Shown: positions 1-5,975, counted from the first letter of the stretch. The stretch: DNA of 7,942 bases from JBBSBY01 sp038250835 (GCA_038250835.1 JBBSBY010000121.1:1-7942); one strand, 5' to 3'. The notes: generated by a model not told the origin, from the letters alone. Made by a program: numbers and translations.

Positions 1-39
1 AGTTTCAAATCTAAGACTCATTGCGGCTCCAGAGCAAAC

Positions 40-531
40 TCAAACATTTCCGCCTGGAAAAATCTGAAGAGCCTTTTCCCAATCCGAGACTCGGAAAATG
101 AACAAAGCGGATGAACCGTCACTAAAGCCTGCGCCGTACGTGTACGAGATGTTAATTCCAGCGTCTCCGAATTTTTGCGATATTTTGTTCAAAATGCCGG
201 GTTTGTTTTCCAGAACCAGACCTATTACCTCTGTGGATTTAGTCGCATAGCCTGCTTTGTTAAGAATTTCAATGGCTTTTTCAGGATTATCCACAATAAG
301 TCTGATCATGGAGTATCGAGCCTCCTTTATAACGGCTTCATAGTAGTCTCGCGGCGCGACTCTACGACCCGTTTGGCTGCGGACATCGTATAGCGCCAGC
401 AGATATTCATTGGCGTCTTGTATGGTCATGGCTTCGATGTTTATGTGCTCGTCCTTGAGTATTGCGGTGAGTTTAGCAAGTTCTCCGGGGGTGTCTGCGA
501 GCATCACTTCGAGTTGTCTGCGTATTGGCAT
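40..531 (-). CDS. Tandem ACT-domain amino-acid-binding protein
   Basis: Small soluble protein of 163 residues made almost entirely of two ACT domains. The first covers about residues 5-92 and has the typical ligand-turn motif DTPGELAKL (13-21) followed by INIEAM. The second covers about 101-157 and repeats the pattern with NKPGILNKI (109-117) and GINISY. There is no catalytic domain, so it is probably a ligand-sensing or regulatory protein that binds an amino acid or related small molecule. Stand-alone tandem ACT proteins are often found beside phenylacetate-CoA ligase-like genes in anaerobes, but the downstream neighbour lies outside this window. A segment between the second and third strands of ACT 1 (about 50-65, RSQTGRRVAPRDYY) looks longer than usual. 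The ATG start is supported by GGAG (539-542 on the complement) seven bases upstream. It is divergent from the metal-transport operon. The fold is confident; the ligand is unknown. Confidence 0.88.
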   Translation of the reverse strand: MPIRRQLEVMLADTPGELAKLTAILKDEHINIEAMTIQDANEYLLALYDVRSQTGRRVAPRDYYEAVIKEARYSMIRLIVDNPEKAIEILNKAGYATKSTEVIGLVLENKPGILNKISQKFGDAGINISYTYGAGFSDGSSALFIFRVSDWEKALQIFPGGNV

Positions 532-577
532 GTTCCGGCTCCATTTATATTTTCCAATTTATATTTATATTAACATT

Positions 578-599
578 ACTCGATGTTCCGAGTTGAACA
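578..599. promoter_or_regulatory. Overlapping dyad symmetries upstream of the ACT gene (possible operator)
   Basis: Two short inverted repeats overlap here: ACTCG-N6-CGAGT (578-582 and 589-593) and TGTTC-N6-GAACA (584-588 and 595-599). They lie 47-68 bp upstream of the ACT start codon, inside the divergent intergenic region. On the minus strand an A/T-rich stretch with TATAAA-like segments lies between them and the gene. This is a plausible repressor or activator site, but I recognise no specific regulator and the arms are short. Confidence 0.25.
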
Positions 600-681
600 A
601 AATCTGTGGAATTGAGGCGCCGATATCTGCTTCAGGCGCCCCCGTTCATTATCAAATATCGATCAAGAGCAGTTATGGGGC

Positions 682-710
682 TGGATATGAAACAAAAAGG
701 AGAGTATAAT
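682..710 (+). promoter_or_regulatory. Candidate sigma-70 promoter of the MgtE-N/Nramp operon
   Basis: A perfect -10 hexamer TATAAT (705-710) is preceded, after a 17-bp spacer, by TGGATA (682-687), which matches four of six -35 positions. Transcription would start near 717 and give a leader of about 98 nt before the GTG start at 815. That leader contains the ribosome-site hairpin described separately. Confidence 0.4.
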
Positions 711-764
711 CGTTCAAATAATCACTTTCCGTTCGGCGAGCCCACATGTAAGTGCTTTGGTGAT

Positions 765-815
765 CCGGACCTAATTTACAGAAATGACGTCTCTTTTGAT
801 AGTCTGGAGGTCCGG
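765..815 (+). promoter_or_regulatory. Leader hairpin that would occlude the ribosome binding site of the MgtE-N gene
   Basis: CCGGACCT (765-772) and AGGTCCGG (808-815) are perfect reverse complements separated by a 35-nt loop. The 3' arm contains the AGG of the Shine-Dalgarno GGAGG (806-810), the four-base spacer and the first G of the GTG start codon. If the RNA pairs, the initiation site is closed. The arrangement fits translational control by a metal, a protein or an alternative RNA fold. I do not see the conserved segments of the M-box or the yybP-ykoY manganese riboswitch, so the class is unassigned. Confidence 0.45.
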
Positions 816-2080
816 TGCATTTCCTCCCCCAGGGACAGTATTGTATCAGTAAACTGCTGTTTGTGAAGACACTTGCGGCTGATGGGGATGTTCTCGGGAT
901 CACCTATGATTTTATAGTAAATTTTGATTTACAACTACCTGAAATTACTAACATCATCGTTGGTAAAAGGCTTCGATCACGTAAATGCATAGTTCGGTGG
1001 GACGATGTTGATCATATAGACGAGACTGAAGTTCGGTTAAAGCCCGGCGCAAAGTACGAAGAGATTAGCTATCCGCCCACTGAACCCTCCAGTCGGATTT
1101 TTCTCAGAGACTTCCTTTTAGATAAACAGATTGTAGATGTGCACGGCGCCAAAGTCGTTAGAGTAAATGATTTGATCGCCGTCTTATCCGAAGGAAAGCT
1201 GAAACTTATTCAGGTTGATGTCGGGCTGCGGGGATTGTTGCGTAGATTAGGTGTTGAGTCGGTAATTGACAGATTTTTTAATTGGTTTTTCGACTACAGC
1301 CTCAAAGAAAAATATATCGCCTGGCAGTATGTGCAGCCTTTGGCTGATCCGAACCGGCTTAAACTGGAGATTCCGCGCAGCAAACTGGGTGAACTGCACC
1401 CAGCGGATCTGGCTGATATCATAGAAGACATGGACGTTCACGAACGAGCGGCGATAGTGCAGTCGTTAGATGACGATGTCTTGGCCGAAGCCCTGGAAGA
1501 AATGGATACCAGAGTCCAAATCTCCATCATGAGAGGTTTAAGACCTGAAAAAGCCGCTGATATTCTCGAAGAAATGTCGCCGGACGAAGCTGCGGATTTA
1601 ATAGCCGATCTCCCTAAGCAAACAGCCAACGAGATTCTTGAAGAACTGGAAGATGAGTACCAGGAGAAAGTTAAAGATTTACTCGAACACGAGGAAGATG
1701 AAGCCGGCGGTTTGATGACCAACCAGTTTTTAGCGCTTCCCACTGACAAGACAATCGTGGACGCTCTCGCCTACATTCGCCAAAATGCCGATCAGGTGGA
1801 CGTTATCTACTACATTTATGTTCTGGATGATGAATCCAAATTGCTGGGAGTGGTGAATTTGCGAGAATTACTCTCCAACGAAATTTTTACGCCCTTGGAA
1901 CGCATCATGACCACAAGACTAATTACCGCCAAAATTGATGATAACGAGAATACCTTAGCCGATTTGTTCGGTAAATACGGATTTAGAGCCATCCCCGTAA
2001 CTGATGAAGAAAACCGGATACAGGGTGTGATTCGTCTGAAAACAATAATGGAAATTGTCGCGCCGCATCTGGGTAGATGA
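815..2080 (+). CDS. Soluble PRC-barrel / MgtE N-domain / CBS-pair protein (putative Mg2+ sensor of an Nramp partner)
   Basis: Cytosolic protein of 421 residues with no membrane segment. Residues about 10-75 and 95-135 look like two PRC-barrel-type beta domains. An alpha-helical MgtE intracellular N domain follows (about 190-292, with the repeated helices LHPADLADIIEDM, DVLAEALEEM, PEKAADILEEM and PDEAADLIADL). The joining motif AGGLMT (297-302) leads into two CBS domains (about 300-355 and 358-415). In MgtE channels the N domain and CBS pair bind Mg2+ and gate the channel; here the channel domain is absent and the next gene encodes an Nramp-family transporter, so a role as its Mg2+-responsive regulator is inferred. 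The start is GTG, four bases after GGAGG (806-810); an in-frame TAG at 800-802 rules out any earlier start. The coding region ends 13 bp before the transporter start. Domain assignment is strong, partner role inferred. Confidence 0.88.
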   Translation: MHFLPQGQYCISKLLFVKTLAADGDVLGITYDFIVNFDLQLPEITNIIVGKRLRSRKCIVRWDDVDHIDETEVRLKPGAKYEEISYPPTEPSSRIFLRDFLLDKQIVDVHGAKVVRVNDLIAVLSEGKLKLIQVDVGLRGLLRRLGVESVIDRFFNWFFDYSLKEKYIAWQYVQPLADPNRLKLEIPRSKLGELHPADLADIIEDMDVHERAAIVQSLDDDVLAEALEEMDTRVQISIMRGLRPEKAADILEEMSPDEAADLIADLPKQTANEILEELEDEYQEKVKDLLEHEEDEAGGLMTNQFLALPTDKTIVDALAYIRQNADQVDVIYYIYVLDDESKLLGVVNLRELLSNEIFTPLERIMTTRLITAKIDDNENTLADLFGKYGFRAIPVTDEENRIQGVIRLKTIMEIVAPHLGR

Positions 2081-2093
2081 CCGGAGATTTAAT

Positions 2094-3371
2094 TTGTTGG
2101 GAAATAATGGAAAAAATGAGCCCGGGCTGCTGAGAATGCGTATGCGAGGACTTTGGGCCCTGCTCATCATTATGGGTCCGGGTATAATAACCTCGAACGT
2201 AGATAACGACGCCGGCGGTATAACCACCTATTCACTGGCAGGCGCGCAATACGGACTGCAAATGCTGTGGTCGCTGATCCCGATCACCTTTGTCCTTATC
2301 ATTGTTCAGGAAATGGGCGCCCGAATGGGCGTAGTTTCAGGCAAGGGACTATCTGATCTCATAAGAGAACGTTTCGGGGTCAAAGTAACATTCTACCTGA
2401 TGATAATGCTCGTAGTCACCAATCTCGCGAATACGCTGGCTGAATTTGCGGGAATTGCGGCGTCTCTGGAGATCTTCGGCATCTCAAGATATTTGAGCAT
2501 ACCTCTCAGCATTCTGTTTCTGATGTGGTTGGCTGTAAAAGGGACTTACAGATCAGTTGAGAAAGTGTTTTTGGTAGCTTGTGTGTTTTACATCACGTAC
2601 GTTGTCACGGGATTTCTAGTCAAACCCGATTGGCTGGAAGTGGTCCGGGCGATGGCCACACCGACAATCAAACGCGACAGCGGCTTCATGCTGATGCTTG
2701 TCGGGCTTGTGGGCACCACGATTGCTCCCTGGATGCAATTTTATCTTCAGGCTTCAATAGTTGATAAAGGCCTGTCCGCAAAAGATTTGAAATTCGTCAG
2801 AATAGACGTAACTACCGGATCAATTTTAGTCAATATTGTGGCTTTTTTTATAATTTTGGCCTGCGCTGCGACCTTGTTCAAGGCCGGTGTCAGCATCGAA
2901 CGCGCTGAGGAAGCCGCATTGGCTTTGCGGCCCCTGGCCGGTGATTACTGCACCTGGTTATTCGCATTCGGTTTGTTTAACGCCTCTATGTTTGCCGCGG
3001 CCATATTACCTTTGTCTACGGCTTACACGGTATGTGAAGCATTCGGTTGGGAATCAAGTCTGGACAAGAAATTTTCCGAAGCGCCACAGTTCTACGCGCT
3101 TTATTGCTTCATTATCTTCTTCTCCGGACTATTGATGCTCATTCCCTCCTTGCCTTTGATTCCAATAATGTTTGTGACTCAGATAATCAATGGTCTCGTC
3201 CTGCCCGTAGTGCTGATTTTTATGCTTTTTTTAATTAACGATAAGATTGTCATGCGTGAACACACAAACGGCCCTATAATGAACTTCATCTCATGGACAT
3301 CGGTCGCCGTGCTGATATTTCTTTGCCTGACCACTATTATATTAACCTTAAAAGAGTCAATTGCCGGTTGA
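2094..3371 (+). CDS. Nramp-related divalent metal (probably Mg2+) transporter
   Basis: Polytopic membrane protein of 425 residues with about 11 hydrophobic segments and the Nramp (LeuT-fold) signature. TM1 has GPGIITSNVDNDAGG, where the classical DPGN becomes DAGG (39-42): the aspartate is kept and the asparagine lost. TM6 has GTTIAPW, where the classical MPH becomes APW (211-213). The MPH methionine favours Mn2+/Fe2+ over Mg2+/Ca2+, and its replacement by alanine is a known feature of Nramp-related Mg2+ transporters, so a Mg2+ or broad substrate is inferred. It is co-transcribed with the preceding MgtE-N/CBS protein. The frame is open from a TTG at 2055 that overlaps the upstream gene, but I prefer TTG 2094, seven bases after GGAG (2083-2086). 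ATG 2136, just before TM1, is an alternative with a poorer ribosome site. The 3' end overlaps the convergent anti-sigma gene by 15 bp. Confidence 0.88.
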   Translation: MLGNNGKNEPGLLRMRMRGLWALLIIMGPGIITSNVDNDAGGITTYSLAGAQYGLQMLWSLIPITFVLIIVQEMGARMGVVSGKGLSDLIRERFGVKVTFYLMIMLVVTNLANTLAEFAGIAASLEIFGISRYLSIPLSILFLMWLAVKGTYRSVEKVFLVACVFYITYVVTGFLVKPDWLEVVRAMATPTIKRDSGFMLMLVGLVGTTIAPWMQFYLQASIVDKGLSAKDLKFVRIDVTTGSILVNIVAFFIILACAATLFKAGVSIERAEEAALALRPLAGDYCTWLFAFGLFNASMFAAAILPLSTAYTVCEAFGWESSLDKKFSEAPQFYALYCFIIFFSGLLMLIPSLPLIPIMFVTQIINGLVLPVVLIFMLFLINDKIVMREHTNGPIMNFISWTSVAVLIFLCLTTIILTLKESIAG

Positions 3372-4688
3372 GGCGGCCTCCAGCAATCGTTTAATCAGAT
3401 CGTCGATTTGTGAAGTTACCTGATCAGGACGCGTCGATCGTTTATCCTCAATAACGGCGCCGTTCGGTTGCGTGAGTCCTGCCGTGATTTCGACGCCTGC
3501 GCCTTTATCCTGAACCTCTAATTCCATTCGAAAATCAGGTGGCTCTTCTTCGCTCTCTTTCGAAGCTTCATCCCTTACCGACCCGCTGGAATAATGAAAA
3601 TTGTAGTTGGGCAGGTTTGGCGGCCTGTAGAGTTTGGGGTCAAACCGCTCAGATGAAGACGTGATGGAGATCAAAACTGATACCGGCTCCTTTTTCACGG
3701 CGCCTAAAGCCTGCGGCTGTTTTCCTTGTTCCGAAGCATTTGATCTGGAAACCGAACCCTTTTCGGTAAGATCCTTCTGGGTTTCCGGCGGAGAGACATC
3801 GGGCCGCCGCTTGTCCGCCAAAGTGGCGGGTTCACTGCGCTTGTAATTCATTTCTTCACCAGGGCGGGCGCGCTCTCCATTGGTAGTGGCGTTCTCAAGC
3901 CGGAATGGAACCGATTTCAGCGTTTGTCCGTCCATCGATTCCGGTTTCGCCGGTGAAGGTGGTCTGCTTTCTCCTGGAGCGTCTTTTCTGAAACTTTTCT
4001 CGATTTCATGAGCGAACCCGGATTGCCCTGATTTGGAGAACACCTGAGCGCCCTTCCCTTTACTACCAACCGGAGGTCCCTGTAAGTCGCTTATGCCGGA
4101 GCTGGGCGTCAATGAAGGCGTTTGAGGCGACTGTCGCTTATCCAGAGTTAGCATAACTTCTTTGGGAAAGTCTAAGACTAGTAAACTGATGATCAAAACT
4201 GCCGCTGCCGCGGTGGCCATGGAAAAAATGGGCCAACGTCGGAAACGACTCGGTTTGATTGGAGGGGCCGCTTTGCTGGACGCCGACGGTTCGCCGCTAC
4301 CATATGCCTCATCGTAAGCAGATCTTATCTTTTGAGGTAGTGGTTTAACCTTGACCGGAAGCTTCTCGGACTCCATCGCCCTCAGGAGTTTGCCGGTCTT
4401 TTGGCATGATTCGCAAGAAGATAAATGTTGCGCTACTCCGTTTTCGGGATCATATCCTGAATGGATAAATTCATATAGAGCGCGGTCATCAGGATGAAAA
4501 GATTCAGGAAAATCACTGACGGAATATAAAATTGTTCTAAGGGCTTCCGTTTCCGCCGCACATTCAGGGCAACGGGCTAAATGCTTCTTAATGTATTCAG
4601 AGCGCGTGGAATCAAGATCCCCTTCCACATACGCGAGAAGTTCTCCGTCTTTCCACATTTCTGAGCAATTCTTCTTATCGGAGTTCAT
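3357..4688 (-). CDS. Membrane-anchored anti-sigma factor with two zinc-finger (ZAS) domains
   Basis: Protein of 443 residues. The cytosolic part has two putative-zinc-finger anti-sigma domains: the first with C8 and H36-x3-C40-x2-C43 (HLARCPEC), the second with H65 and H88-x3-C92-x2-C95 (HLSSCESC). A single membrane helix follows (about 152-174, rich in A, V, I and L and preceded by the basic RFRRW). The remaining 270 residues are predicted to be extracytoplasmic. Of these, about 180-330 are low-complexity, rich in P, S, K and E, and about 335-443 form a more ordered tail that I do not recognise. It should bind and inhibit the sigma factor encoded immediately upstream, releasing it on an envelope signal. 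The ATG overlaps the sigma stop codon (ATGA, 4685-4688), which points to translational coupling; AAGGA lies nine bases upstream. Anti-sigma identity is well supported, the stimulus is unknown. Confidence 0.85.
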   Translation of the reverse strand: MNSDKKNCSEMWKDGELLAYVEGDLDSTRSEYIKKHLARCPECAAETEALRTILYSVSDFPESFHPDDRALYEFIHSGYDPENGVAQHLSSCESCQKTGKLLRAMESEKLPVKVKPLPQKIRSAYDEAYGSGEPSASSKAAPPIKPSRFRRWPIFSMATAAAAVLIISLLVLDFPKEVMLTLDKRQSPQTPSLTPSSGISDLQGPPVGSKGKGAQVFSKSGQSGFAHEIEKSFRKDAPGESRPPSPAKPESMDGQTLKSVPFRLENATTNGERARPGEEMNYKRSEPATLADKRRPDVSPPETQKDLTEKGSVSRSNASEQGKQPQALGAVKKEPVSVLISITSSSERFDPKLYRPPNLPNYNFHYSSGSVRDEASKESEEEPPDFRMELEVQDKGAGVEITAGLTQPNGAVIEDKRSTRPDQVTSQIDDLIKRLLEAASTGN

Positions 4689-5305
4689 GCAAAGATATCC
4701 TTTTGATTGACGGTTTGTTCAAAGATCGTTGACAATGAAATCAGACACCTCTGAACGCGCACTCTCAGAGTACCTTCTTTGCAGTCCATCTCTGTAGCGA
4801 TTGTTGCGTAATCTACCCCTTCTTCGTATCTCATTTGGAGTAGCAGACGGCACATTTCGGAAAGTTTGGCAAGAGCTTTCCGGAGTCGTTCAGCCTGTTC
4901 TCGGCGAATCAACAAATCCTCTTGATTGAGCGAATCCGACGATCCACTGATAGCGGCTTCAAACTCGTGGTCAAACCCACTTCCGGATCGATTGTTCCGT
5001 CGCAGCATCCCACCACCGCGTTTAATTGCTGAACTTTTCCGTAAGTCGCTAATCGCCGTCCGACGCGCTATAGCCACAATGTAAACATCCAGCGGTAATG
5101 CCGAATTGAATCTCTTTAACGCCTCCATCAATTTAATGAACACTTCCTGCACAAGGTCATCTTCATTATCATTCTCAAGCTTACAGAAGCGCTTGACGGC
5201 TAAACGCACTTTGGGCGAATACCCGGCATATAGCTCCTCCCACGCGGACCTTTCTCCTAAATTGCATCTTGTGACCAGATCTTTAACGGCGTCTAATTGG
5301 TTCAT
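4685..5305 (-). CDS. ECF-family RNA polymerase sigma factor
   Basis: Protein of 206 residues with the two domains of group IV (extracytoplasmic function) sigma factors. Region 2 spans about 20-92, with the core-binding and -10 motifs NEDDLVQEVFIKLMEAL (47-63) and AIARRTAISDLRK (78-90). Region 4 spans about 130-192, with LAKLSEMCRLLLQMRYEEG and the helix-turn-helix DYATIATEMDCKEGTLRVRV (165-184). No region 3 is present. The linker between the domains (about 93-128) is basic then acidic and somewhat long. It directs RNA polymerase to a stress or envelope regulon and is presumably held inactive by the anti-sigma factor encoded by the overlapping downstream gene. The ATG at 5305 lacks a clear Shine-Dalgarno sequence. 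No ECF-type promoter for autoregulation was recognised upstream. The family call is confident; target genes cannot be read from this window. Confidence 0.9.
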   Translation of the reverse strand: MNQLDAVKDLVTRCNLGERSAWEELYAGYSPKVRLAVKRFCKLENDNEDDLVQEVFIKLMEALKRFNSALPLDVYIVAIARRTAISDLRKSSAIKRGGGMLRRNNRSGSGFDHEFEAAISGSSDSLNQEDLLIRREQAERLRKALAKLSEMCRLLLQMRYEEGVDYATIATEMDCKEGTLRVRVQRCLISLSTIFEQTVNQKDIFA

Positions 5306-5680
5306 GTTTTCGATTGACCGTTTTGTCTCTTAATAAAAGACGCTCCATTCAGTCGCGCAATATACTCCCTCTAAAGGGACATAGTGAAGGCTCCAAACCA
5401 ATTTTTGTCACGGAGCCGTTCATTGTGAAGCTGTATTCGACTACGCGGCGCCCCTTTTGCGCTCATTGTTGGATTGCAGGCTTCAGTTTTGGAAGCCGGC
5501 CGGTTCCCATTATTATACCCGAGAGTGACCGGAATTACGCAAAAGCCAACACTTTCAGGCGCCTATTATTTTAGCTATATATCTTTATATTCGCAGACGC
5601 CGCCCATCCGAAACAATATTTCTTCATGATTATATTTATCTGCAATTACAAACATATATATTAATAACTTAAAGTATTAT
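5306..5680. other. Gene-free stretch upstream of the sigma operon
   Basis: No credible coding region is visible. It holds a small stem-loop TCCCT-CTAA-AGGGA (5366-5379) that would lie in the sigma mRNA leader, a candidate minus-strand promoter with an overlapping palindrome (5491-5536), and an A/T-rich segment (about 5640-5680) that may act as an upstream element for the small-RNA promoter at 5682. Confidence 0.4.
5491..5536 (-). promoter_or_regulatory. Candidate promoter for the sigma operon with a palindrome at its start site
   Basis: On the minus strand a perfect TATAAT (5512-5517) has a weak TTGCGT (three of six matches) upstream at a long 19-bp spacing. The near-perfect palindrome GGAAGCCGGCCGGTTCC (5491-5507) covers the expected start site at about 5505, a usual place for a repressor. 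The transcript leader to the sigma start codon would be about 200 nt. The weak -35 keeps confidence low. Confidence 0.25.
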
Positions 5681-5681
5681 C

Positions 5682-5710
5682 TTGACATTGGAACCCGCAT
5701 TTCATATAGT
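5682..5710 (+). promoter_or_regulatory. Strong sigma-70 promoter of the candidate small RNA
   Basis: Perfect -35 TTGACA (5682-5687), exactly 17 bp of spacer, and -10 TATAGT (5705-5710, five of six matches). An A/T-rich tract at about 5650-5680 could serve as an UP element. The discriminator CGGGCC is GC-rich. The start is expected near 5717. No translated gene follows closely, which points to a non-coding transcript. Confidence 0.75.
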
Positions 5711-5769
5711 CGGGCCTGTGAGGACAAAAGCTTAGCTGAGTCCTCCTAAGACCTCATCCTGAATGGACA

Positions 5770-5793
5770 CCCTCCCTCCCCCATAACCCCCCC
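5770..5793 (-). other. G-quadruplex motif on the minus strand (C-tracts on the plus strand)
   Basis: The plus strand reads four C-tracts of 3, 3, 5 and 7 bases with spacers T, T and ATAA. The minus strand therefore carries four G-tracts of at least three with one- to four-base loops, a canonical intramolecular quadruplex pattern. It coincides with the loop of hairpin 2 in the candidate small RNA, so the RNA itself carries the C-rich version. Confidence 0.6.
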
Positions 5794-5856
5794 ATTCAGG
5801 TTTGAGGTCATTTTCATCATTGGACCTCTCTTTAGGTTCATCTATTACTATCGATG

Positions 5857-5883
5857 TCGGCGGTCACTTTGACCGCCGATTTT
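5857..5883 (+). terminator. Rho-independent terminator of the candidate small RNA
   Basis: Perfect 10-bp stem TCGGCGGTCA (5857-5866) with TGACCGCCGA (5870-5879), loop CTT, followed by TTTT (5880-5883). The T-run is short but the stem is GC-rich and uninterrupted. The complement has no T-run after the stem, so termination is for plus-strand transcripts only. Confidence 0.75.
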
Positions 5884-5975
5884 GGTTAGTTGCCCTATGA
5901 AATAGATTTCCGGCCAAATGTTCCAATTGGCCGAGTAGTAGATTTGACGGAAACTTAAATGTCTTAGGAAGAGAA

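Larger units (their letters stand above)
5717..5883 (+). ncRNA. Candidate small regulatory RNA (about 167 nt) with a C-rich anti-SD-like loop
   Basis: The region between the strong promoter and an intrinsic terminator has no convincing ORF but folds well. Hairpin 1: GAGGAC (5720-5725) with GTCCTC (5740-5745), and a small AGC/GCT stem inside its loop. Hairpin 2: GACCTCA (5750-5756) with TGAGGTC (5803-5809), then CCTGAATGG (5758-5766) with CCATTCAGG (5792-5800), giving 16 base pairs around one small asymmetric bulge. Its 25-nt loop (5767-5791) is nearly all C and contains CCUCC twice (5771-5775 and 5775-5779), the core of the anti-Shine-Dalgarno sequence. A single-stranded linker (5810-5856) leads to the terminator. 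C-rich loops of this kind are used by trans-acting sRNAs in other bacteria to block ribosome sites, so that role is inferred. It matches no RNA family I can name; it does not look like 6S, SRP or tmRNA. Confidence 0.65.

Noticed and set aside
616..640. GGCGCC-N13-GGCGCC inverted repeat as a terminator or riboswitch stem
   Set aside because: Only six base pairs, each arm is itself a palindrome, and no T-run follows on either strand. The shared TTCAGGCGCC at about 5555-5564 is too short to call a repeat family.
674..814. M-box or yybP-ykoY (Mn2+) riboswitch upstream of the metal-transport operon
   Set aside because: Expected from the operon's function, but the conserved segments of either class are not visible. 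Only the ribosome-site hairpin is supported.
606..866. Plus-strand open frame overlapping the start of the MgtE-N gene
   Set aside because: It overlaps a well-supported gene by about 50 bp, has no ribosome site and no recognisable similarity. The region is better explained as the leader of the metal-transport operon.
2055..2093. Longer N terminus of the Nramp protein from TTG 2055
   Set aside because: It would overlap the upstream gene by 26 bp, has no ribosome site, and adds a basic non-conserved stretch. TTG 2094 with GGAG seven bases upstream is better supported.
4699..5323. Similar short sequences around GATTGAC(G/C)GTTT upstream of both the sigma and anti-sigma starts, as a paired regulatory site
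   Set aside because: One copy is within the sigma coding sequence, the match is short and imperfect, and related strings occur elsewhere in the window.
5314..5574. Plus-strand open frame of 86 codons upstream of the sigma gene
   Set aside because: The composition is not protein-like, there is no ribosome site, it is divergent from and almost touches the sigma start, and no domain is recognisable.
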